This document shows, in pieces, positions 55,200-64,000 of a stretch of 64,000 nt of DNA. The DNA lies in assembly GCA_002007465.1 (NCBI GenBank), contig LNAC01000231.1:1586843-1650842 (forward strand), in the 5' to 3' direction. Every line of letters starts with the position of its first letter. Positions within the stretch are counted from its first letter, which is position 1. The stretch comes from Ailurus styani. Its lineage: Eukaryota; Chordata; Mammalia; Carnivora; Ailuridae. A program made the translations under genes and the position numbers. The notes beneath the pieces were generated by a model. It was given only the letters and a program-made list of their open reading frames with translations. It made no database searches and was not told the origin of the DNA.

Positions 55200-56020
55200 T
55201 TAATGACATTGTTTCCTTCTTAACACTCATCTGAAATCAGTTTCACTTAGTTGGGGGTGTAGTTGATTGGAAAGGAAGGAGGACCTGAACAAATTGCAGG
55301 GCATTAAACCTTCAGGTGAGGCAGGATACGTCCATACCCTACAACATGGGCATCTTGATGCCCTTCGGAGATTTGAAAATTAGGTAATAGGAGCTTTACA
55401 AGAAATTGGAGGTAAAGGATGCCAAAGGCTAATTTAAACTACTTGGAAATTTTGCCTACAGCTAACAAACTCCAAACAAAGCAAATAGCTAGGATGGGGA
55501 CATTCCTCCATTTCCATTTTCCTGCTTCTTGTTTGAATCAGAATATAAATCAGATTCAGAAGCAGAATTTAAAGTAATGCTTTGTATTAGCACATGGTTG
55601 AGGTTTATTACAGGCCAACTATATTTAATTATCTACTCTGGGAACCTTACTAATGTTTGGAAGTCTGTATCTGATTGCAACTGAGTTTTCATTTTCAACA
55701 AACTAATTCTCAAACATTTGAAAGACTAATTAGGAACAGCATGTAATCATTTGCAGGGTTATAGACCCTGTCATTCACTGTGGACTTTACTCCTTGGTGT
55801 TTGGCCTGTTTTCTTAGTACTTTCTCTTTACCCTAAAGGATAGATTTTAGAATTCTGAAATTAGAGCAGGAATCATGAAGATAGTATGTTAAAGGAGATT
55901 GTATTTCCATAAACCTACTGTGATTATTTTATGGTTGAATTAGCCTTTGTACTAAGGCTGATTGTTTCCAATTATATTAGTGTTAATTATATCAGTTTTC
56001 ATTTTTCTTAAATTCCTTTA
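55200..56020. other. Repeat-free stretch, candidate conserved non-coding DNA
   Basis: No transposon recognised. AT-rich with words such as GACTAATTAGGAACAGC (about 55727), TTTAATTATC and CAACAAACTAATTC. No coding signature. Confidence 0.3.
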
Positions 56021-56029
56021 TTAAAAAAT

Positions 56030-56130
56030 ATATATTGACCACTTGACATGTACTATAATTTATGGCCCTGGGAATTCACTGGTGAGTTAGACAAAATTTC
56101 TCCCTTCTTTTAATTTGTGATCTTACAGAT
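56030..56130 (-). repeat. L2 3' end fragment
   Basis: GACATGTACTATAATTTATGG, CCTGGGAATTCACTGGTGAG and TAGACAAAATTTCTCCC echo the L2 complement ('ggggatacagcagtgaac', 'agacaaggtccc'). Weak. Confidence 0.4.
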
Positions 56131-56404
56131 AAAAGTGTTATCTATGTTGTTTATTCATAGTCCCCACACCCCCTTTGATAATTTCAATGTCAAATATTTC
56201 AAAGGAGGAGGGGAGGGGAAAGATGGATAATTGTTCAACTATTGTTTCTCTCCTAAACATTCAGTCCCATTTAGTCAGTGACTTTCTCATCATTTATCAG
56301 AATCTTGATCTCTTAAGAAATTTTTTCATTTTTTAAAGTAATTCCTTGATTGCTATGAAGTCCTTTGTAAGCAAATCTCAGTGTGCCCTGGTATTAGAAA
56401 TATA

Positions 56405-56615
56405 TCACGGCATAATGGAAAGAACATAAGATTTGGAGATCTAACTGGAATACTGATCCATTACAATGATTAAATGGTTATATTTAAGTTACCTTTTCTA
56501 TGAACTTCAGTTTCAATGGGAAAGGAAAAGTTACCTCCCAGAGTTGATGCAAACGTTAGAGGTATATCTGTAGTGCGTCTGGCGTACGAAAGGAGCTCTG
56601 TAAGTGCTAGCCAGT
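56405..56615 (+). repeat. MIR element
   Basis: GCATAATGGAAAGAACATAAG, GGAGATCTAACTGG, GAACTTCAGTTTCAATGGG, GTTACCTCCCAGAGTTGATGC, GTAGTGCGTCTGGCGTACG are in MIR order. Confidence 0.7.
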
Positions 56616-56879
56616 AGTGGGGTGTGTGTTCAGGTTTCACTCTTGGAGTAGTAACTCCTTTTTAAGGCTTTTCTTAGCCTTAGCACTGAGGATACTTTTT
56701 AGGTTTTTCTCAGCATAGCTTGGCACTTGGGGCAGCCCTAGTTAACTCTTCTTATCTCTTTGTAAGTTGATAGAGCATTGCATCTAAGGTGGGCAACAGC
56801 TCTTTGATTTGATCCCCAAATCAAAGGAGGTGAGATGAAGGCACATGAAGAGAGTTAGAAGTAGTTAGTTGGACAGAAG

Positions 56880-57330
56880 TAGAGATAAATGCGGAGTGGC
56901 TCTCTCTTCTCCATTCCCTGCCTGTGGCAAGCAGCGAACTGTTTCCCTAATTCAAACTTCCCTGTGCCCTGGCAGTGATAAAACACATTATTCTTAGAGA
57001 AATCCCCGCCGGCAATTGCCATTTCAAAGAAGAAAGTTCCAGTAGAAGAGTTATTATGGTTTAGAGCGTTAATGTGTGTGGAAGAGTAGGTAGAGTGAAG
57101 AGCCAGGGATTGGCATCTATTTAAAAGTGGCGTGCCAAAAATTCATTTATTTTTTCGCTCCTGAGCAGAGTGGAAGTGTTAGTGGGGGTCCCCCACAGAC
57201 AAGACTCTCTTTTGAAATCCCTGTGGTGTGAAGCGGTCATAAAGCAAACCAGAGGAACCTAATGAACATGGACTCCATTGAACCTTGAGCTTCTAGGAGT
57301 AGCGCCACCTTCTGGCCAGTAGTGGGAGCT
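56880..57330. promoter_or_regulatory. Repeat-free, GC-richer candidate regulatory region
   Basis: Contains CCCGCCGGCAATTGCC (57005-57020), CATCTATTTAAAAGTGG (MEF2-like AT core) and the CTCF-like site at its right end. It is unusually rich in retained CpG for the window. Role inferred. Confidence 0.3.
57300..57319 (-). promoter_or_regulatory. CTCF-like binding motif
   Basis: The plus strand TAGCGCCACCTTCTGGCCAG is the complement of the CTCF core; the minus strand reads TGGCCAGAAGGTGGCGCTA, close to the known CCAnnAGGTGGCGCT consensus including the GGTGGCGC centre. The motif points left. Occupancy cannot be known from sequence. Confidence 0.6.
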
Positions 57331-57589
57331 GTCTTTTTCAAGTTCAACTCATACATGCAGGACACATACACCTTATCCCTGTGGCCCCACCCCCCAGCCC
57401 AGAGGGATCTGCACTGCCTTGAGTGTTATTTTTGGATGTGCCTTCATTATTTCTTCACCTGCTGCTCATTTAGTTTTATCTCATTACATTTCCTTGTAGC
57501 AAGAGCTTCTTTATCTCTATTCTTTTCTCTCTTCCAACTTTTGACCAGCTAAATTTTGGGAAAACCTTTCACAGAACCAAGACAGTGTG

Positions 57590-57775
57590 ATGGTTGAACT
57601 TGTGGAGTCTTACAGCATGGGCTTTATTCTCTTCCTACCTCGTGATACTGTGCAAGTTGGGTTTTACTCCGTGGCTTTGCTTCCTATAAAATGGCGAAAG
57701 CAATACCTACCTTGCAGGATTATTTTGAGACTAAAATAAAATAATGTATGTGAAGTGTTCAGCATATCATTTTAT
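57590..57775 (+). repeat. MIR element
   Basis: TGCTTCCTATAAAATGGCG, GCAATACCTACCTTGCAGG, ATTATTTTGAGACTAAAATAA and GTGAAGTGTTCAGCATATC follow the MIR 3' half. Confidence 0.75.
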
Positions 57776-58350
57776 GAGAAAAAGTTACTTAGTGATTGTT
57801 AGCTTTTATAATTTAGCTGCCACTCTGCCCTTTCATTTATGTGCCATAAATAATCTCAGTTGATGAAATTAGTGTCAGTATATACTCAAAGCATGGAAAA
57901 GAAAAGGTGTTTTAGAGAAAGTAGCTTTACATCAATTTCTAAAGGGAGCAAAAATGTCAGAAGTTGTCTTCAGAAACTTCATATATCTCTAAATATTCCT
58001 CCTCCACAAATTTTCAAATTTGCTTTTCTTTAAGCTCTAGCAGGTGAGATATATTTTACAAGATTCCTTCAGTTGGATCATTATAGTATTTTAATTGCTC
58101 ATGTTGCTTCTTTGTCATTTTCCAGTTTAAATACAGAATTTTAAAACTATCTTTTAAAACTTGATTTAAACTACTTACCAATTTAGGGGGTTTTAGGGGT
58201 TCTAAACACTATTTTGGAAAAATGTTGGTTGAGAACCCAACCAACCAAGTTGGTTGAACAACTGACAAATTATCTTTTCATTTACATTCTTTGTCTCTTT
58301 ACCTGTAATTCTCCAAAACTTCTAAGAAGTATAAATCTTGTCTTTCATAT

Positions 58351-58401
<51 letters not shown>

Positions 58402-59339
58402 GCAGACCAGTTACTTTCCCTAAACTGCAGTCTTAATGCCAAAGTGTTTGTTTCTGGTGTGGTTTATTTGAGAGCTCAATTTTTACTAGAAGACTTTTGA
58501 TCACTAGAACGCACATAACAGCTTGTTTTCATTATAATTTCTGAGTGCTGAGTCTTCTGAAAATTTTTGTGCAGCTTCACGTAGTGGCCAAACTATTCTG
58601 ATACTAGAGGAGTTCACTTCTTCACAAGCAGTCATGATTGCTGTCCTGCCCTTTATCCATCAACTCTTTGTGACTTGTCTCTTAAGAATAAGCTCTAATG
58701 ATTGTTTGGGTCAGCATTTCTCTTTCAAGTAACAGTTAAGGTACTATTTTAAAGTCACTCACTAGCAAGATGGAAAACTATCATCTTCTACTTTCATCAG
58801 CTGACCCAGGCTGTTCTGTGTGACTGTTGGTCTTTGTCCATCCAGCTTCTCCCTGGATGCTGTAGTAGACTCAGATCTAAGACATTGGCCAGTTATGTTG
58901 AGATCAATTACACATAAAAAAAAAAGTTGTTAAAAATAAAAAAAAAATAATCCCATACTATTAGAGTTAGTTGTATAATACACCTCCAGTCAAACCTCTC
59001 ATCCTCAGAAGACCAACTAATTTAGGAGAAGCTATTTAATTACACATTTGTGGGGTTCAAAATATTATATCTGATCTGGTTTACAATGGTAAACCAAGCT
59101 TTTGGAGGTTTTAAGCTTTGAAATGGTTTTAAACAACTGTAGAACTATGTGAGAAAATCTCAACCCTAGGCATCTTCTTGATTTTTGTGATGAAGACAGA
59201 ACACTGGCAGAGTTTTACACCTGAGGAATATTTAGATTCCTTTCTTGAAGTGAAATAATACTATTTTTCCAAGTTCATTTTGGAATGCAGTAGCATAATA
59301 GAGATTCCAGTACTTTGGATTTGACTTTTTAAAATTAGT
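57776..59339. other. Unique sequence with one CT/T tract
   Basis: Only the (CT)n-T(n) tract at 58347-58400 stands out. No gene or repeat family recognised. Confidence 0.45.
58347..58400. repeat. (CT)n followed by T(n)
   Basis: About 15 CT units with one TTT interruption, then about 21 T residues. No SINE body follows. Confidence 0.93.
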
Positions 59340-59530
59340 TTACATTTATTGAGTTTTGAAGTGCCATCATGCTTCATTTAATACTCATTTAATACTTTCA
59401 TATATATGTGAAATATATGTATATATATGGCAAGTTCTATGCAAGTAAATAAACTGAGATTTCTGGAAGTTAAGAAGTTCGCTCAAGGTCACACAGCGCT
59501 TAGGTGGTTCGTCTGCTCTCCTATTGCTCA
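59340..59530 (-). repeat. MIR fragment
   Basis: AAATAAACTGAGATTTCTGG, GTTCGCTCAAGGTCACACAG and CAACTGTGTTCTGCTTCCC match the MIR complement; 59398-59430 is a TA-rich interruption. Confidence 0.65.
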
Positions 59531-61030
59531 CAACTGTGTTCTGCTTCCCTCTCTATTGTGAATCTCTCCAGTAAAGATGGAAGAGTGTTAAGAAGTATTT
59601 AGTTAAGCTCTAGTATGTGTTGTTTTGAAACAAGGGAAAGGGTTGTAAAGGGAAGCCCCACATGGCTTCTTCTCTATCCATAGCTGGTTTGCTCCAGAGA
59701 AAAAAACCACAATCATGCTCAGAGACTGTGGTTTTTACTTTATCCATCGGCCTCCTCAGGGAGGTTGTGAGTTGTTCCAGAGACAAAATAATATTTGTGC
59801 TGCAGCTCATTTGGGCTGTTCTGGAGGTCATTTGTCATCCTCCTGCAGCGGTAATTTTACCCATGTAGTTCCTATTCCTTGACTGTTGTCTAAATGGATT
59901 AAAAAATAGTTCTCTCAGTAATGACTGGTTAATGATAGTTAGGATCAGATAGATATCTTCTCTAGGAATGCCTACGAAATTTCTGACCTGGGACATGACA
60001 CAGATGGCTCTATATAAAACCTTTTAAAAGAAAGATGTCCTGTTTTCTCAGTTATGGTTTATACATTGTGTTCCTGTGACTTTTATCTGCTGTGCCCAGG
60101 TGACTTCTCTATATTTACTCAAAGGGAATAAAAATAACTTAGAAATTTCTTTAAAAAACCCAGAAAACCCCCAAACTGTTAGAAAATGCCTTGGAAATAA
60201 AAAATTAAAAAAATATTTAAAATAATATTAAAATCAGGGTAGAATAAAGTTACAAAGTCAGAAAACAATTAAATGAATACACTTGGGTTAAGGAAGAAAA
60301 TTTAAAATAAGAGTTTATAATAAAAATATAAAAGTAAAATTGAATTACATTGAGTCACGTGTGTTATTTGTGAACACAACATTGTTTTAGACTAATCTTA
60401 TGCTTCATGCTTTTGGTCAGATGTCTCAACTGAGCTCTTTGTGAAAGTATTCATTAGAAAATGTTGAATTGATGGCTTACCTGAAATAGTTTGATTTTGG
60501 GAGTAACATAAGGGACATAGACATGTTTTTATATGGTTTGGATGAAATCTGATAATCTTAGCAATTTGTGAGGGTCTGAATGGTTCTACAGTGTTATATA
60601 AAGCATGTTAACTTGTCAAGGCCTATTGCTACAGAACAATAAATGGACAGAGTTCTAGAATTAAAACTTGTATTTGTTTAGCTGTATCTCTAAGAACTGT
60701 TCTCTGTTACATTATTACATTTGCAAATGTACCAAAGGTGGACTTTGATTTTATATATTACAGTAGTAATTCTTAAAAGGCTTATTTATATCAGATTATT
60801 TTTAAAAAACCAAATCCTGTTTAAAATACCAGAGTATTCATACAATAGCAAATTGTCACAATTTACCTATTTTGTAAGTAAGGAATAACGTTTATTTTTT
60901 TGTGGGATTTTTGAATTCCTGTTTGAACTTTTAAAAACAAAATCCTTTGAAAATGGTAGTTATATAGATGATGATCTACGGTGGTTTATGGCAGTTCTCA
61001 CAAATTGTGTTTAGGTAAAACTGTAAGGAG
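59531..61030. other. AT-rich unique sequence
   Basis: A very A-rich patch lies at 60150-60340. Complementary frames at 59610-59868 on both strands are unsupported. Confidence 0.45.
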
Positions 61031-61034
61031 GTAT

Positions 61035-61235
61035 TTTTTTAAATTAATATATAATGTATTATTTGCCCCAGGGGTACAGGTCTGTGACTCATCAGGCTTA
61101 CACATATCACAGCACTCACCATAGCACATATCCTCCCCAATGTCCATAATCCATCCACCCTACCCTTACGCCCCCACCCCCCAGCAACCCTTAGTTTGTT
61201 TCATGAGATTAGGAGTCTCTTATGGTTTTTAACGG
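61035..61235 (-). mobile_element. Young carnivore L1 3' UTR fragment
   Basis: TTTTTTTAAATTAATATATAATG (tail and 3' end), GCCCCAGGGGTACAGGTCTG, GACTCATCAGGCTTACACA, TCCCCAATGTCCATAATCC, CACCCCCCAGCAACCCTTAG, GAGTCTCTTATGGTTT. It overlaps by about 20 bases with the L1 text before the gap at 20239, and so covers the piece missing there. 5'-truncated at about 61230. Confidence 0.88.
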
Positions 61236-61253
61236 ACTTTCTGTCCACTCTCC

Positions 61254-61316
61254 CTTCCTTCTTTTCCTTCCTTCCTTCCTTCCTTCCTTCCTTCCTTCCT
61301 TCCTTCCTTCCTTCCA
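61254..61316. repeat. (CCTT)n microsatellite
   Basis: About 13 TTCC units after a CTTCTTTTCC start, adjoining the 5'-truncated end of the L1 fragment. Confidence 0.97.
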
Positions 61317-62310
61317 GTATCAGAAGTAAGAACATATGTCTCTTTCTACAAAGACTGGGAGTGAAGAACAGTAAATTTTTTCCTAAAAATGTCGGGATAC
61401 CATGATAGCTACACCCCTTCCTTAGGCTAGGTCTTATTCATTCGGGTATTTCTCCTGGCTTTACAAGGGTATCTGTGATTTAAAAGGAGATCTCATGTTA
61501 AGTTTTAGTTTGTTCTATGTACTTAAATGAGGTTTTATAAGAGACAGTTGCTTCATTAAAAAGGAAAGAAAAACAAGCAATTAGATCCAGTAGAAGGCTA
61601 GACTATTTGATGGTTTTACATGAACATGTCTTGAGCTTCATAATGAGGCTGCTCTAACTGAAAAGGCATTTCATTTTGGTTGATATACTCTTGGCATTAT
61701 TTGTAGCATCTGATAAATTTTAAAGCATATTTAAGAAACTGATTTCATTCTCAGATCATCAGCTGTGACCACTAGTTGAGCTGGAGAGATTGGAATCTGT
61801 TGTCTTAATTTTTTATTAAACAAAACATTTTTCAGACTCTTTAGCTTACCAAGATAGTTTGTATTCTTTTTTCAAAATATATTTCAAATATAATAGACAC
61901 TTGTGTTTTAAGACTGCACATTTATTTGGCATTTATAAAGAACTCTGGAGAACACTGCCAACAATATAAGATCTGTACATTTGCTCAATAATTAAGATCA
62001 TGAAAGATTACTGCGCTGATTAATATTTTTATGTGGGATTGTGGAATAGGCATTAGGTAGGAGTTCATACTATATACTTGTTCTTTCTGGAAGATGCCAT
62101 GTATATGCACATCTCCAGACTTTTGCTTAGGTATACTTGGTGCTAGACTGGGGCTTAGCACACACTAAGCTACTTAATCAATATTTACTCATTTTATGAC
62201 TCCTTTTTCTTGATGTGGCTTTTCTTGTCTTTTTGCCGTGACAGATTCTTGCTTATATTTCAGGGTCAAATCTAGAAGTCACTTCTTTGTGCCTTTCCTT
62301 CTTTTTTGTT
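61317..62310. other. AT-rich unique sequence
   Basis: Nothing recognised. Confidence 0.45.
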
Positions 62311-62318
62311 TTCAGCAG

Positions 62319-62322
<4 letters not shown>

Positions 62323-62364
<42 letters not shown>

Positions 62365-62395
62365 GTATATATATACACACATATATATTTATTTG
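62323..62395. repeat. (TA)n microsatellite
   Basis: About 18 TA units to 62358, then TATGTATATGTATATATATAC and ACACATATATATT. Ile-Tyr repeat frames here are artefacts. Confidence 0.97.
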
Positions 62396-62474
62396 TATTT
62401 TATTACACTTTCACGTAGTACATACCATGCTGTATTAGTTATTGTGTCCTTTCTATCTATTCTGCTATCATTAA

Positions 62475-62580
62475 AGGTCTGTGACATGTTTTAGTCATCA
62501 ATGCATCACCAGCACTTAATATATTTTCTGACATAATAGGCACTTGATAAATACTTGTGGAATCAAATGAAATCAAACAA
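62475..62580 (+). repeat. L2 3' end fragment
   Basis: ACCAGCACTTAATATATTTTC, GACATAATAGGCACTTGATAA and ATACTTGTGGAATCAAATGAA match 'agcacagtgcctggcacatagtaggcactcaataaatatttgttgaatgaatg' with gaps. Confidence 0.65.
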
Positions 62581-62609
62581 GGTTCAAAAGAAGATGACTT
62601 GGGACTAGA

Positions 62610-62775
62610 ACTAACATGTATTAACGACCTAATCTATGTTCAGCAATTCACTGGTTACTTTAGAATTCAGTGCCTCTATACTATTTCAGATAACCTTGGG
62701 AGAAAGGAGGTACTATCACTACTCCACCTTAGACAAGGAACCTATGGAGCTAACGAGGGCAGAACTGGGCTTTTC
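62610..62775 (-). repeat. MIR fragment
   Basis: AACATGTATTAACGACCTAATC, ACTATTTCAGATAACCTTGGG, AGAAAGGAGGTACTATCACTA, then GAGGGCAGAACTGGGC are in MIR complement order. Confidence 0.55.
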
Positions 62776-63699
62776 CCTCTTCTGTCTCCTATCAGACTCT
62801 TAAGCTATCTCCTGAGAGATTTTTTTTTCTGATTTTCTTTCCTTTTTCCTTCTTCAATCATTACTAAGGTGAGATGGTAAAGTCTACTATTTTCAAATCT
62901 AAGGTCTTTGCTTAAATTGCTCATTATAAAAATATACCCGATTTTGCACTCATTTATCAAGGTGATTCCATTGTTCCTATAGGTAACCTTTTTATCATCA
63001 CAGTCACATGTAAAATCTTACAGACTCTTGAGGTTTGAAATCTGACCTTTATGACTAAAAGGTCATACCTGAGAAATGAATTAAAAACATGAAAACTCCA
63101 CCTACAACGTAAAATAAACTTTATATAGCATTGGCTATTATGCAGACTTATCTCATCATGGTGGGTATTCTCATTTGTATTTGATCTTTATTACTGTAAG
63201 TCTTTCAAGCAGAAATCATCTAATCAATACCTCATTGAGAAGAGTAAGTTTGTTTTCTGAGTCATTAAGGTAAACTTCTAGAAAGGACTTTACAATTTTT
63301 TTTTCTTATTAACAGCTTTCCTTTTTGAAAACCCTTTCCTGCCAATGTCTTACCACTAGAATGCCCTAGAATGCATTATAAGGGGATATATTTCAGAGAC
63401 GAGATGGATGGGATGGGTTTCTAGTTTCCAGGCTTTATTTTGCTATTACTTTAGAAGTGGTATTTTTACCTTTGTTTTATTATAGTCCAGCCCTTGCTGT
63501 TATAAAGGTAAATTTTAACCTTATTTCCAGGTTATTATTATTTTTTAATTATTAGGACAGGATCACAGGATGTGAATCTTTATTTTTATCAGGAATGCCT
63601 TGTAGATTTTGACAATGGTGACTCGTTCAGTTGTTAGTAATACTGCAGTAGTCAGTTTGAAGTCCTCGGTTTATACCTGCTGGACACCCTGTAGTTCCT
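62776..63699. other. AT-rich unique sequence
   Basis: Nothing recognised. Confidence 0.45.
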
Positions 63700-63955
63700 A
63701 AAAGGTTGCTCCTACCTTAGGCACTCTGTCCTTGAGGTTCGCTCTGTCTGGAATGAGTCAACCACAGATCTTCACACTGTCCTCTTTCTTCTAGTCATTC
63801 CAGCTCTTCCTTTGAGAGGTATCCCATCTACTGCTTGGCCTAACATTCACAGATCTACCTGCCATGTTCTACCTGAACATTTCATTGTCTTGTTGATCTT
63901 GGTAAGCTTAGACTAGTGCCCAGCATTTAATAAATATTTACAGAACAAACTGGAA
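63700..63955 (+). repeat. L2 3' end fragment
   Basis: GGAATGAGTCAACCACAGATC-like text, TCATTCCAGCTCTTCCTTTG, then TAGTGCCCAGCATTTAATAAATATTTACAGAACAAA, split here for length, match the L2 3' end order (nutrient of the 'gtgcctggcac...aataaatatttgttgaatg' ending). Confidence 0.55.
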
Positions 63956-64000
63956 ATTCATACAGCTAATGGTAGGCTTATAGTCTTTTCAGTAGTCTAC

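Noticed and set aside
59610..59868. Complementary open frames on both strands
   Set aside because: Open frames opposite one another are common by chance at this length; no domain in either.

Overview
This is nuclear DNA from a carnivoran mammal, most likely a mustelid (ferret, mink, marten, badger or otter group). The evidence is 32 copies of tRNA-Lys-derived Can-SINE elements, several with the head GCGCCTGGGTGGCTCAGTGG followed by GTTAAAGCC and the tail phrase CTGCCTACTTGTGATCTC. I associate that form with mustelids rather than dogs, cats or bears. The base composition is AT-rich and the strand is eukaryotic in every respect. There are no operons, ribosome binding sites or bacterial genes.

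I found no intact protein-coding gene, no supportable coding exon and no RNA gene. The long open frames are repeats, low-complexity tracts or chance frames. The window reads as an intergenic desert or the inside of a very long intron, built by successive transposon insertions. The layers, oldest first, are: L2 and MIR fragments; DNA-transposon relics (a MER2-like Tigger element at 5578-5884, Charlie-type hAT elements near 16278-16489 and 30014-30325, and a decayed Charlie-type transposase copy at 43227-44885); ERVL-MaLR LTRs (14323-14905, 21730-22195, 32552-32913); older L1 fragments (1798-2010, 18055-20489, 30462-30840, 54040-55190); younger solo LTRs (37205-38183, 49140-49599, 50849-51345); young carnivore L1 3' ends (1-120, 19986-20434, 61035-61235); and Can-SINEs of several ages.

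Region by region: 1-17 kb holds an L1 end, SINEs, a MER2 relic, L2/MIR fragments and one MaLR LTR. 18-20.5 kb is an L1 stack containing two SINEs and a younger L1 that is cut by a 169-base assembly gap. 21-34 kb is MaLR, L2, hAT and dense SINEs, including a close inverted SINE pair. 34-43 kb is SINE-poor, with an LTR inserted in an older repeat and many microsatellites. 43-51 kb holds the decayed hAT transposase copy, LTRs and a SINE-in-SINE nest. 51-64 kb is an L1M relic plus repeat-poor stretches (near 48, 52, 55.5 and 57 kb) that look like candidate conserved non-coding DNA, with a good CTCF-like motif at 57300-57319.

Three assembly defects are visible: 169 Ns at 20239-20407 and single Ns at 24883 and 48663, the last apparently flanked by a false duplication. 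I did not find a convincing undescribed biological system. The most informative items are the nested-insertion histories, the degenerate transposase gene, the assembly artefacts and the candidate regulatory islands.
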